Assembly: GCF_946479765.1 (NCBI RefSeq)
Contig: NZ_CAMLHO010000021.1
Coordinates: forward strand, 1-64,000
Direction of reading: 5' to 3'
DNA from: an uncultured Aliivibrio sp.
GTDB taxonomy: Bacteria; Pseudomonadota; Gammaproteobacteria; Enterobacterales; Vibrionaceae
DNA length: 64,000 nucleotides
Below, in pieces: positions 25,940 through 35,240 of this stretch; positions within the stretch are counted from its first letter, which is position 1, and every line of letters begins with the position of its first letter. Below the pieces are notes generated by a model, which was not told where the DNA came from, searched no databases, and saw nothing but the letters and a program-made list of their open reading frames with translations. The position numbers were made by a program, and so were the translations under genes.

Positions 25940-27283
25940 TTACCCTTTGTCTGCAACTTTGGTTTTGATTGCGCGCTTGTTAGCTGTTTTCTTTGGTTTA
26001 TCTGCTTTTTGTTGCTGAGAAAGGCGTTCTTTCAAGATACGCTCTAACAGTTGTTCAGCAGGTTCATCGTTTGGATCTTGTGGTACTAACTCACCTCGGA
26101 ACGCTTTAGCTAGAATAGACTGAGTTAAGCGATCTAATCGAGCTTTCGCGTCTAGGTATTGTTGTTCTAGTTTGTCGGCCTTCTTAAATAATCTCTCAAC
26201 CTTATTAACAATGATTTTTTGTTCGTCTATTTGCGGCAAATTTATTGGTGCCGCAGAAACCACTGTCTGATTGATTTTAGGCATATTACCTGTTGTACCT
26301 GTTGCATTATCTCTAAAATACTTTCTAACAGGTTCTGATGACAATGCGTAATATAAGTATTTTGATAACACACGAGCATTAGATCTACATTTCATTATCA
26401 GATCAGGATAGATATATTGATCATCTTCACCTTCATATAAGGCACTTACCCCAACATATTCGATAGAGTTCGCTCTTTGAATTAGGATATCTTGGTTCTT
26501 CAGCCATAAGTGGGAGTCAGTTGGGACATCCAGATCGACAAATTTATATTTATTTTCAACGAAATAACCTGGAGTAATAGCCGATAAAGTTAAATTCTTA
26601 ATGCCAGTATCAAAATCAACCCCTTTTGGTGATTTACCATTTCTTGGTTTGTTTTCAACAAGATCTATTAACTTTACACTTTGCCATTCTGAAGATGTAA
26701 AGCCAGATTGCGTCAACTCCCCAGACGTAGCAGCAGCCAATACCGATTGGCGGAAACGTTTAAGGATTGCTGGAATTTTATTTAAACGAGCCTGTGCTTT
26801 ATCAACCTTGGAAAGAATAGAATCTAGCTTGTTGGCAATGCGGATTTGTTCAGGTAATGGAGGAATACTAACTTCCCAGTTTTCCATTCCAGACTTTGTA
26901 ATATGTGGCATCGTTACGCCCCTAGAGGAGGCTTTTAATGCTTCAGTAATATGCATTAGCTGGTAATAAGCAAAACTCTTATAGTAGCCGTTTTTTTCTT
27001 CAATTTTCCAAATATGGTAATGATAAATAGCTCGATCCCATCTAGCCCAATATGGACCAAATGTTGCTGACCATGCATATAGTAAATCACCTTTACTACA
27101 ATATTTATCGTCATGCAGCTCTAGATCAGAATAAAACCAGTTATCTCCTCCATTTAAGTTTTGAATTCTTAAAATGGGAGTCCCACTATCTAACATCTCA
27201 AAACGTTTATAAGCCCTACCATTTATAAATCTTGCAACATCCCCGAGTTTGAATGTTGCCCAACCTTTCGGTAACTCACTCAC
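25940..27283 (-). CDS. hsdS: Type I restriction-modification specificity subunit HsdS
   Basis: 447 residues with two target-recognition domains, about 1-165 and 195-385. Each is followed by a helical spacer: PPLPEQIRIANKLDSILSKVDKAQARL, and PQIDEQKIIVNKVERLFKKADKLEQQYLDAKARLDRL. The end is a basic Lys/Gln-rich tail. It sets the bipartite DNA target of the HsdM/HsdR complex. ATG overlaps the hsdM stop by four bases. Target sequence cannot be read from the protein. Confidence 0.93.
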   Translation of the reverse strand: MSELPKGWATFKLGDVARFINGRAYKRFEMLDSGTPILRIQNLNGGDNWFYSDLELHDDKYCSKGDLLYAWSATFGPYWARWDRAIYHYHIWKIEEKNGYYKSFAYYQLMHITEALKASSRGVTMPHITKSGMENWEVSIPPLPEQIRIANKLDSILSKVDKAQARLNKIPAILKRFRQSVLAAATSGELTQSGFTSSEWQSVKLIDLVENKPRNGKSPKGVDFDTGIKNLTLSAITPGYFVENKYKFVDLDVPTDSHLWLKNQDILIQRANSIEYVGVSALYEGEDDQYIYPDLIMKCRSNARVLSKYLYYALSSEPVRKYFRDNATGTTGNMPKINQTVVSAAPINLPQIDEQKIIVNKVERLFKKADKLEQQYLDAKARLDRLTQSILAKAFRGELVPQDPNDEPAEQLLERILKERLSQQQKADKPKKTANKRAIKTKVADKG

Positions 27284-28770
27284 AGAGTCACCTCATCATT
27301 TCCCGCTGAATCTAAATCCACCAAAATCGCTTTTAGCTCTTCCATTGCCCCTGCCATTTCTAGCAATGCTTCGTTTATTAATACATCTGGAGCAGGTAGT
27401 TTTGAGGCATCTTCATTGTTTTCATCACGGATCCAACTTAGATCGAGTGACTCATCTTTGGCTTTAATCGCTTCACGGCTAAAGCAACGTAAGCGACAGC
27501 CATCAGCATCATCTTTGTGACTGCAAATGAACGCTTGGCGAGCTTTCTCATCTACTTGAGTTAAATCACTGCCTACCGCTTGGTAAAACTCTTCAAAATA
27601 CTTTTTAGTCAGTACGGTACGTTTACCAAACTTTGGCATGTTTGAGCGTAAATCATACACCCACACGTTCTTGGTTTGGCCTTTGTCTTGTTTCACATCC
27701 TCTGATTTAGAGAAAAACAGCACATTGGTTTTTACCCCAGCGGCGTAAAAAATCCCCGTTGGCAAACGCAAGATGGTGTGTAGGTTACACTTATCCATCA
27801 AGTCTTTACGGATGGTTTGGCCTGTTGAGCCTTCAAATAATACGTTATCTGGCAATACCACCGCTGCACGGCCGCCCGGTTTAAGCATTTTGTGGTACAT
27901 CAGGTGTAAGAACGCGAGCTGCTTGTTACTGGTGTAATAAACAAGATCATCACGAGTTGGCACTCCACCACCTTGTTTAGTGCCAAATGGCGGATTAGCA
28001 AGAATTAGGCTAGCTGGTGGTAACGTTTTACCTTCGTTGGATAAGGTATCACCAAACAGAATCCCTGAGTTTTCATCATCAACCGCTAGGTCATGCAACA
28101 TTAAGTTCATCATGGCTAGACGACGAGTGTCTGGCACCAATTCCATACCAAAGAAAGTATCATGTTGATATTTGTCGTATGGCAAGGTATCTAGCCCGTC
28201 AATATCGTTGTGTTCTTTTAGATAATTATGCGCGCTGATCAAGAAACCACCTGTACCGGCGGTTGGATCAACAATCACATCATCAAGGTTTGGCTTCATT
28301 AGCTCAACCATCACATCAATAAGTACTCGTGGTGTGAAGTATTGTCCTGCGCCTGATTTTTTCTCACCTGCGTTGATTTCTAACAAGCCTTCGTACATAT
28401 CACCTAACCCTTCGGCTTTGGCGTTGTACCAATCAAGCTTATCAATTTCCACCACCAATTTATTCAATGTGGCAGGTTTACGAATAACGGTATTAGCGCC
28501 TTTAAAAATGGCTTTGGTGATCAGTGAGCCATTAGTGCCTAAATGAAGAAGTAATTGTTGGTACGCTTCTAAACGAGTCGCTGAGTTATACGCTTCTAGG
28601 TTTTCCCAACGGTAGCCTTCTGGCAACAGTTCATCTTGGCCCGTTTCATCGACCATTTTTAGAAAAACCAGATACGTTAACTCATTAAGGTATTCGTGAT
28701 AAGTCACGCCGTCATCTCGGAGTAAGTTACATAGATTCCACAATTTAGCGACGAGATCTTGAGTGCTCAT
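27280..28770 (-). CDS. hsdM: Type I restriction-modification DNA methyltransferase HsdM
   Basis: 496 residues. N-terminal HsdM helical domain (LVAKLWNLCNLLRDDGVTYHEYLNELTYLVFLKMVDE), AdoMet-binding motif I DPTAGTGGFLISAHNYL (about 165-180) and catalytic motif IV LILANPPFGTKQGG, which marks N6-adenine methylation. It modifies the host site and is the core of the HsdR2M2S complex. It is separated from hsdR by 81 bases containing a hairpin, and overlaps hsdS. Confidence 0.95.
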   Translation of the reverse strand: MSTQDLVAKLWNLCNLLRDDGVTYHEYLNELTYLVFLKMVDETGQDELLPEGYRWENLEAYNSATRLEAYQQLLLHLGTNGSLITKAIFKGANTVIRKPATLNKLVVEIDKLDWYNAKAEGLGDMYEGLLEINAGEKKSGAGQYFTPRVLIDVMVELMKPNLDDVIVDPTAGTGGFLISAHNYLKEHNDIDGLDTLPYDKYQHDTFFGMELVPDTRRLAMMNLMLHDLAVDDENSGILFGDTLSNEGKTLPPASLILANPPFGTKQGGGVPTRDDLVYYTSNKQLAFLHLMYHKMLKPGGRAAVVLPDNVLFEGSTGQTIRKDLMDKCNLHTILRLPTGIFYAAGVKTNVLFFSKSEDVKQDKGQTKNVWVYDLRSNMPKFGKRTVLTKKYFEEFYQAVGSDLTQVDEKARQAFICSHKDDADGCRLRCFSREAIKAKDESLDLSWIRDENNEDASKLPAPDVLINEALLEMAGAMEELKAILVDLDSAGNDEVTL

Positions 28771-28812
28771 TTATTACGTACCTTGTTATTAATGCAATGG
28801 CTTTTAATACAA

Positions 28813-28847
28813 CAATCTAGCACTGTGTTTATTACAGAACTAGATTG
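28813..28847 (-). other. Hairpin between hsdR and hsdM
   Basis: CAATCTAG and CTAGATTG arms with an inner CTGT/ACAG pairing, and only a weak T-rich tail on the minus strand. It could be an mRNA processing or attenuation element that sets the R-to-M ratio. Confidence 0.4.
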
Positions 28848-28851
28848 ATGA

Positions 28852-31800
28852 CTAAGCCGTTTTTGCTTGCTGTTGTGGCGCTGATTGTTGAGGCGCTAAC
28901 CACAGTGCTTTATTAAATTGGAGTAGAACATCCTCAATAGGTTGTTCAAAGAGTTTATTGGCGCGTTTAATGCCACCTTGTTGCTGTTTAAAAATACCTT
29001 GGTCTAACGCGGGTAAATCTACAATCGTGGTTGCCTTCATTTGTTTAGCGATAAGCTCTAACCATTTCTTTTGTGGTGTCTTCCATTGCTGGCTCGCCAA
29101 CATGGTTTCGAGTGCTTTATCAACACGCTGTTCAAATGGGATAAGAGCCTCACCCAGTGCGGCTTGGCGAATGAAACCAATTATTTTGGCGGCTATATCT
29201 TCATTTTTTACTTCATTCCACGCGACTTGCAGATCTTGTTCTCTAAAGCGGTTTTTTTCAAGCTCTAACGCTAACTCTTTTAGGCTTTTTCTTGTTAATT
29301 CCCACGGTTTTTGCACGACTGTTTGAATAGCAATCAATCTATTGCTATTGGCTTTTACAAAGTCACTGAACGCTTGCAGATAATCGGCTGGTTTTTGTCC
29401 ATCACCGTAACCTGTAGTAATGCCAGTAATTTCATCATCATGCTCAGAGATGATCACGGGTGGTCGGTTTCCGCCTCCTGTGACTTTGGCATCCAATAAC
29501 TCCCCCAACCCCGGATGATGAGTAAACCATTCGGCAACTTCATTTAAAGGACGGTTCTTTAAGTCTTGGATAAAATCTTCTGGCGATTGTCCGACGATGG
29601 TTTCAAAGTTTTCACGTTGAGTATCGGTTAAGTGACGGCGCTTAACTTGCAACTTAGCAATAAACTGATTTTTAGCCAGTGTTTGCAGCTCATCTTCGTC
29701 AACTTGCTTCATTTCGTTTTCAAGTTCAGTAAAGGTCACATTCACGTTTGTAACGACTGGCTTCATACTGTTGACGTCTTCTAACTGGGTATAAATATCC
29801 ACGGCGTCATAAATTCTAAACGGCCCTTTACCTATTTCATCACACAAACGCGTTGCGCGGCCTAACATCTGCTCAAACAAAATTCGACTATTTACTCGGC
29901 GTAAAAAGACAAGATTGCAGATCTTTGGTACATCCACCCCTGTTGTTAATAAATCAACCGTAACTGCGATATTAGGTAGACGATCATTTTTAAACAGACG
30001 GATTTTTTCTAGTGGTTTATCACTGGCTCCGGTGATCTTCTGAATCGCATCGTCTTCCACTTCACCATGATAATGCTCACAGGCTTCTTTTAGCGCTTCG
30101 ACCACTTGGTCGGCGTGTTTGTCTGTGACACAAAATATTAAGGTTTTCGCTTCTGAGTATGGATTAATCGAATCACTCTCAATCAACCATTTAGTCACTT
30201 GCTTGGTAAAGCTTGGGCTAATGACTTTACGGTTAAATTGCGAGACATCAAAATCGAGCTCATCGGGCGTATTGTATTTTTCTACCGTGTTGTCTTCTAC
30301 GTTGTAAGCTTGTACTTCTTCATTGACTTCGTAATGAATGCCTTGCTCTGCCAACTTGGTATGAATGCGAACTGGCGGAAGATGATCATTAAGATAACCA
30401 TCTAACACCGCTTCGGTATAGCTGTAGCTAAAGATTGGCTCACCAAAAATATCGACAGTGTGCAGTGCTGGTGTTGCGGTTAATCCTATTTTGAATGCAT
30501 CAAAATATTCTAATACCGCGCGATACTTAGATTGATAATCTTTTTGATCACGAAACTCTAATTCGGTGTCACTTAATATTCTATCAAGCAGATAACCACG
30601 GTGACATTCATCGACAACGATACAGTCGTATTGACCAACTCCCGGCTTGGTATCACCGTCGTTCGGGTACAAAATACGCTTGACCAAGCCTTGTACAGTT
30701 GCTACATGAACCTTGGTATCATCTTCTGGTTTGGTAATGGGCGATTTATCTGCTTCCATGCCAATGACATCAAAGGTATCTGCAAAGGTATTTAGGTTTT
30801 CTAGGCGCACTTCACCAAAGTCAGTCGTGGCTTGTACACCAAGGGCTGAGCGGTCGACAAGAAATAGAATACGGCGAAAACGTTCGGCTTTGAGTAAACG
30901 GTACACCAATGCTATACACGTTTTGGTTTTACCGGTTCCTGTTGCCATCGCTACCAACGCTTTGGTTTTTCCTTGTTTGATGGCTTCTTCAACAGACTTA
31001 ATTGCTTCTACCTGATAATCACGTAGCTTCAGGTCATAATCAAATCCCATTTGATCCAGTTCTTGCTCAGCCTGCTGTGGCGTTTGTCTTAAGTAGGTTT
31101 TGATTTCTTGAGGGGTATACCAACCTTTCAGGGCACGACGTCGGTTAGTGCTATCGCGCACATCTAAAAACCAGATGCCACTTTCGTCTTCTAGCTGCTC
31201 TAAATAGGGACGACCATTGGTAGCAAACACAATCGGGACTTGGAACTCACCGTAGGTCGTTTCAATTATGATTCCACCTTTATCGGTTAACCCTTTTGCA
31301 TAACGCTTAGCTTGATCTATTGCGCCATAAACATTCTTAGCACTCTTTTTGGCCTCTACCACCGCAACAGGCGTTAAGCCCATGAATAAGACATAATCCG
31401 CTGGGCCTGATGAGGTTGGCCATTCAGCAATAGCGCGGTTCTCATTGGCTACGGGTCTAGAGCCTTTTGAGTATCTTAAATTAACCGTGTCGGTTTTCCA
31501 TTGGGCGTCATTAAGCTGCTCGTCAATAAGTACACGAGTCTCTTCTTCATTGAGTTCTAGGCGCGATTTTTCAACTTGCTCAATAATCTTGGCTTGTGTT
31601 GGTTTATCTTGTTGATTGAAGTTGGCTAAATTGTCTAAATTGGCCTCATCCATCTTTTTACGGTAACTCGTTAATGTTGATTCGTGTTCCGTTGCTACCT
31701 CTTCCCAAAGCTGGCTTTCCGCCTGCATTTGATCTGCTCGATGTTTCAAAGCTTCCGCTTTTTCTGCTTCAACTTGTTTGAGCTCTTCAGCAACTTGCAG

Positions 31801-32316
31801 GCGTTCTGAGGTTCGTTTCTGTGTTACTTCTAAAGCTTGTAGTTTGTCTTCAAGTTGACGAACATGTTCTGAAGGATCTTCTGGTTTTATAAAAGGTTCT
31901 GGCTTAAAGCCTTTGGCATGAGAGCCACCAAATAAAGTGTGGTACCAAGCACTAAGGGCATGTCCTAACATTAATGCTTTAAGTGCATCTCGGTGACTTG
32001 AAGAAGTGAAGTCATGATTAGCGGTATTGCCAAGCTTTCTAATGGTGTGGAAAGAGTCGTTGATACGAGGATCAAGCGTTAACTTGTATTCGAGATTACG
32101 CAGCAAGTCGATCTGTTTTATATCTCGTCCGTTTTCATCACGGCCATACTCAACCCCAACACGGGCAGCCACGTTTTGCGCTAATGCTTCACCTAATTGG
32201 CGTATCTTGACTAGAGTGGTATTTGGATCAGGGACATAACATTGCTCTGCTCGGTTAGCTAACCTAAACAGTAATTCATCATGATGCTTTAAAAATTCAA
32301 AATTACTCTTTTTCAC
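28852..32316 (-). CDS. hsdR: Type I restriction enzyme R subunit HsdR (EcoEI-like)
   Basis: 1154 residues from a GTG start. The order is an N-terminal DUF4145-like region (1-150), a coiled coil (about 165-230), the HsdR nuclease domain with GPADYVLFMGLTPVAVVEAKK (catalytic D...EAK), and the superfamily 2 translocase with MATGTGKTKT, VVDECHRGY, GLTATP and FEQMLGRATR. The C-terminal EcoEI-type domain runs to the end. It translocates DNA with ATP and cuts unmodified DNA. A sigma-70 promoter lies 55-80 bases upstream, making hsdR the first gene of the nine-gene unit. Confidence 0.95.
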   Translation of the reverse strand: MKKSNFEFLKHHDELLFRLANRAEQCYVPDPNTTLVKIRQLGEALAQNVAARVGVEYGRDENGRDIKQIDLLRNLEYKLTLDPRINDSFHTIRKLGNTANHDFTSSSHRDALKALMLGHALSAWYHTLFGGSHAKGFKPEPFIKPEDPSEHVRQLEDKLQALEVTQKRTSERLQVAEELKQVEAEKAEALKHRADQMQAESQLWEEVATEHESTLTSYRKKMDEANLDNLANFNQQDKPTQAKIIEQVEKSRLELNEEETRVLIDEQLNDAQWKTDTVNLRYSKGSRPVANENRAIAEWPTSSGPADYVLFMGLTPVAVVEAKKSAKNVYGAIDQAKRYAKGLTDKGGIIIETTYGEFQVPIVFATNGRPYLEQLEDESGIWFLDVRDSTNRRRALKGWYTPQEIKTYLRQTPQQAEQELDQMGFDYDLKLRDYQVEAIKSVEEAIKQGKTKALVAMATGTGKTKTCIALVYRLLKAERFRRILFLVDRSALGVQATTDFGEVRLENLNTFADTFDVIGMEADKSPITKPEDDTKVHVATVQGLVKRILYPNDGDTKPGVGQYDCIVVDECHRGYLLDRILSDTELEFRDQKDYQSKYRAVLEYFDAFKIGLTATPALHTVDIFGEPIFSYSYTEAVLDGYLNDHLPPVRIHTKLAEQGIHYEVNEEVQAYNVEDNTVEKYNTPDELDFDVSQFNRKVISPSFTKQVTKWLIESDSINPYSEAKTLIFCVTDKHADQVVEALKEACEHYHGEVEDDAIQKITGASDKPLEKIRLFKNDRLPNIAVTVDLLTTGVDVPKICNLVFLRRVNSRILFEQMLGRATRLCDEIGKGPFRIYDAVDIYTQLEDVNSMKPVVTNVNVTFTELENEMKQVDEDELQTLAKNQFIAKLQVKRRHLTDTQRENFETIVGQSPEDFIQDLKNRPLNEVAEWFTHHPGLGELLDAKVTGGGNRPPVIISEHDDEITGITTGYGDGQKPADYLQAFSDFVKANSNRLIAIQTVVQKPWELTRKSLKELALELEKNRFREQDLQVAWNEVKNEDIAAKIIGFIRQAALGEALIPFEQRVDKALETMLASQQWKTPQKKWLELIAKQMKATTIVDLPALDQGIFKQQQGGIKRANKLFEQPIEDVLLQFNKALWLAPQQSAPQQQAKTA

Positions 32317-32369
32317 TCAAAAGTCCCTTTTCACTAATTTTAGCCAACGGTTAATACCACTAAGTTATC

Positions 32370-32398
32370 ATAATACTACTTTTAATACTGTTAGTTAA
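32370..32398 (-). promoter_or_regulatory. Promoter of the hsdR operon
   Basis: On the minus strand TTAACT, 17-base spacer, TATTAT, lying 54 bases upstream of the hsdR GTG. No terminator is visible between the SMC-system nuclease gene and this promoter, so read-through is also possible. Confidence 0.5.
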
Positions 32399-32467
32399 TT
32401 CATAGAGTTAACACAATTCATAGATTAATCTGAATACTATTTTCTATTCTGTTGTTCAGCCCTAATG

Positions 32468-33361
32468 TCAGCTGACATCGGTCCAATTTAATGGCGTACT
32501 TAATAATTCGATATCATGTGCAATTAAACTTTCTTGAGTAACCGAAAGTTCATAGTTTCGCAAGTTTAACGTTGCTTGATGGATGACGGTTTCAAAATCT
32601 CTACAGGAATCGCCGGTCTTAGTCAGTAGGTGTGTACCTTCGATATACTGCTTAGCATAATTCTCTTTACTGGTTAAACGCTTGAGCTGTTTATTTGCAA
32701 AACTGGGGGTAATGATACTCGCTTGGCAGTTTACATATTTCATATAGGCGTTGATAAACTTCATCCCTGAGAAGTCATAATCAAAGTAGAATCCAACCTG
32801 CGCTTTAGGTTTAAGGCTTTCTAATAATAATTTGATTTGCTTCTGACTTTCACCGTGACCTCGATAAACCAATAGAGTATCTATTTTCCATGCTTCCGGT
32901 AGTGTTTCAATAAAGCGGCTACTTTGCACTAGAAGTTCTGAGTTCTCTATTACCATTAGCTTGTCGATCTTATCGGTAACAATATTTTCAAAAGGAACAG
33001 AAATGATAGCTTTGATACCTTTAGGAATAATACCCGAGGTTAAATGAAGATCACAAAGCGGTACGATGGAAAGAAGTGCTTCAAAGACCCCTCCTTTTGC
33101 AGATTTCTCATCTTTAGATACTTTCGAAGCATCAATCCGGTTGGACTCATACGTAAACGATCGTAATGAAGCACCTAGTAATTCATCATAATAACGCTCT
33201 ATTTCAGAGAGTTCGCTATGCTTAATAACGTATTGACCATTGGATTTATAATGTTCGATACCTGTTTCATTCACGAGTTGGTCAGACGCTTTAGAGACAG
33301 AAAACATTCTTAATCGCAAGGTTACGATCTTCTTAGCCAGCATAGTGACTTTGATATTCAT
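32468..33361 (-). CDS. JetD/MksG-like TOPRIM nuclease subunit of the SMC system
   Basis: 297 residues. The C-terminal half is a TOPRIM fold: VIENSELLV (catalytic Glu), TLLVYRGHGESQKQIKLLL, and GFYFDYDFSGMKFI (DxD). This arrangement is that of JetD/MksG, the topoisomerase VI A-like nuclease that cuts circular DNA bound by the SMC complex. The N-terminal 130 residues are shorter than in typical JetD (about 400 residues in total). ATG has AAGGA six bases upstream and overlaps the preceding gene by 29 bases. Final gene of the four-gene unit. Confidence 0.75.
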   Translation of the reverse strand: MNIKVTMLAKKIVTLRLRMFSVSKASDQLVNETGIEHYKSNGQYVIKHSELSEIERYYDELLGASLRSFTYESNRIDASKVSKDEKSAKGGVFEALLSIVPLCDLHLTSGIIPKGIKAIISVPFENIVTDKIDKLMVIENSELLVQSSRFIETLPEAWKIDTLLVYRGHGESQKQIKLLLESLKPKAQVGFYFDYDFSGMKFINAYMKYVNCQASIITPSFANKQLKRLTSKENYAKQYIEGTHLLTKTGDSCRDFETVIHQATLNLRNYELSVTQESLIAHDIELLSTPLNWTDVS

Positions 33362-34592
33362 TCGATTTCCTTACAAATTTAATGTCAGTCACTTGCAGGT
33401 TACCATCCATCGGCATGGAAACTTGAGAGTCATATTCAATATAGTATTCCGGCATAGAAGCCTTACCCTGTGCGCTAATGTAAGTTGCAATAAGCATGAG
33501 CCATTCATCAACAGGAATGTCTAATTCTAGTCGTTTTTGAAGATCTACAGATGAGGTAATATCATCAATGATAGCTCCTGCCCCAAGAGCAGAAAAAAGA
33601 TCCTCGAGGGTTTCATCAATTTCATCAATTTCGATTGACTTAGTGACTCCTCGGCTATCTTCGGTCGCGCTCGATTTCTTTTCTACTGGTTCAAATTTAC
33701 TATTCTGAGATTGTCTGGCGACAGATTGAATAATGTCATATAGGTCCTCGCAATCAAAGTTAGTATAAATCGAAGGATACCCACCAATTTCCAAGACACC
33801 GCCAACCCGTAAGCTTTCTGGTAAGTCATCAGGATCAACAAGCGGATTTGAAAATATACCATTATCTCCGAACAGGATTTTAGAACTATCTATAAGTCGA
33901 TTTTTCTTCTTTCGCTCTTCGTTGCGTTGGACTTTAAGAAGCATTTCCACTAACTTTCGGTTAGAAACACCAATATCGCTCAGCGCTTCATCGACGCTTG
34001 CCTTTAGCCGTTTCATGATCAGACTTTCAAGGCGCAGGTCAGTCACGACCCATTCACGTAAATTCTTAACTGAGAGTTTTTCGAGAATATCATTAAGCCT
34101 AACCACTTCGTTTTTACATCGAGTGATCTGATGGATCTTACTGTCAACATCATAGACCGTTGAAAACTCATCGTTAACCACATAGTGAAACATCTGCATA
34201 GCTTCGGTGAGTGCATCAATCATCTCTACGACGATATCACGCACTTCCTCAAATGCTTCTTCATGCATCGTGTCGTTATGCTTCGTCGCACGATAGTGTT
34301 CGATAGCAAAATCAATGGACTCAATAAAACCAGAGAACTCACCGTGCTTCTCTCTAAATCGGATGCGAGAGGTCGCGCGATTAAGCACTCTCTTCACCGA
34401 TGAGTGGATCTGAACACTTACCTCATCATCTGTGAGATAAGCAAGCTTAGACGAAAGGAGAGCCTTAGATACCGCTTCACCCCCTTCAGTGTTGGGGATG
34501 ATTCCCCCATTTTCATAACACGCCGAATCAATGGCTTCCCAATGATTACTGAGTGCTGAAAGTGCGCGTTTTGATTCGTGCTGTCGATTCAT
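33333..34592 (-). CDS. Kleisin-like (MukF/JetA position) subunit
   Basis: 419 residues, mostly helical. The first 120 residues could hold a winged helix, followed by a helical bundle with TEAMQMFHYVVNDEFSTVYDVDSKIHQI. A long charged middle (ERKKKNRLIDSS) and an acidic linker (EIDEIDETLEDLF) lead to a small C-terminal domain of about 70 residues. By position, size and helical architecture it is the kleisin of the SMC complex. However, I cannot match it to DUF3375, the usual JetA family. The function is inferred from context. Two bases separate it from the gene before and 29 bases overlap the nuclease gene. Confidence 0.55.
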   Translation of the reverse strand: MNRQHESKRALSALSNHWEAIDSACYENGGIIPNTEGGEAVSKALLSSKLAYLTDDEVSVQIHSSVKRVLNRATSRIRFREKHGEFSGFIESIDFAIEHYRATKHNDTMHEEAFEEVRDIVVEMIDALTEAMQMFHYVVNDEFSTVYDVDSKIHQITRCKNEVVRLNDILEKLSVKNLREWVVTDLRLESLIMKRLKASVDEALSDIGVSNRKLVEMLLKVQRNEERKKKNRLIDSSKILFGDNGIFSNPLVDPDDLPESLRVGGVLEIGGYPSIYTNFDCEDLYDIIQSVARQSQNSKFEPVEKKSSATEDSRGVTKSIEIDEIDETLEDLFSALGAGAIIDDITSSVDLQKRLELDIPVDEWLMLIATYISAQGKASMPEYYIEYDSQVSMPMDGNLQVTDIKFVRKSNEYQSHYAG

Positions 34593-34594
34593 AC

Positions 34595-35239
34595 TTAGAG
34601 CTCTAACTGTTGTTGAGATTCTTCAAGGGTAGCCTGATCGTTTTCAATGCTTTCAGGATCTTGTCGTTGAATGTAAAACTCGAGCGCATCGTAGACAAAT
34701 GACCATTTTGCAGTCGCCTCGTAAACCGAACCTGTAGTGTTTAACTGAACAAAGTAGCCTGATTCGGTAAGATAGTTAAGAACTGAAGTCAGCTTCTTTT
34801 TTACCTCACGGGATTTCATAGAACGACCAAGCTTATTCGCAATTGAAGTGAGCTGTTCAGCAAGAGGTCTAGAGGTTTCAATAGCAGCAAGTAACTCTGA
34901 TTCGGTAATTCTTTCTCCAGCACTGATTGGGTTTGAGTTTTCATTAATATTCCGTGCAAAACATAACCAATCTACGAGAGTCGATAGTTCGCCTTCAATT
35001 TTCTTGAACTGCGCAGCCACACGACGCTTCTTTCCGCTGTCATCTAGGTTCGAATACACCATGAGATAACCAAGGTTATCACTTGTTTTTGCTAGCGAAC
35101 GACCTATTTGACGTAGATATTGATCAACCTCACTTCGCTTGATGTTATCCGTTAAGAATGCAAACTCAGCACTATAAGCTGTTCTGCAAATCACTTCGTC
35201 TTGCATCAGGAGTTCAACGGTTCTTTCAAAGCTAGACAT
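34595..35239 (-). CDS. MukE/JetB-like winged-helix subunit
   Basis: 214 residues from the ATG at 35239, which lies two bases after the SMC-gene stop and has GGAGG six bases upstream; the longer frame to 35311 is not needed. Mostly helical, with a C-terminal winged-helix-like stretch (KKKLTSVLNYLTESGYFVQLNTTGSVYEATAKWSFVYDALEFYI) as in MukE/JetB/MksE. Acidic tail rich in Glu and Gln. It should bind the kleisin and DNA. The call rests on neighbourhood, size and architecture rather than on a clear family motif. Confidence 0.6.
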   Translation of the reverse strand: MSSFERTVELLMQDEVICRTAYSAEFAFLTDNIKRSEVDQYLRQIGRSLAKTSDNLGYLMVYSNLDDSGKKRRVAAQFKKIEGELSTLVDWLCFARNINENSNPISAGERITESELLAAIETSRPLAEQLTSIANKLGRSMKSREVKKKLTSVLNYLTESGYFVQLNTTGSVYEATAKWSFVYDALEFYIQRQDPESIENDQATLEESQQQLEL

Positions 35240-35240
35240 A

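Noticed and set aside
32465-32478. Palindrome ATGTCAGCTGACAT at the end of the nuclease gene
   Set aside because: It overlaps the stop codon of the gene, has no loop and no T tract, and is short enough to be chance.
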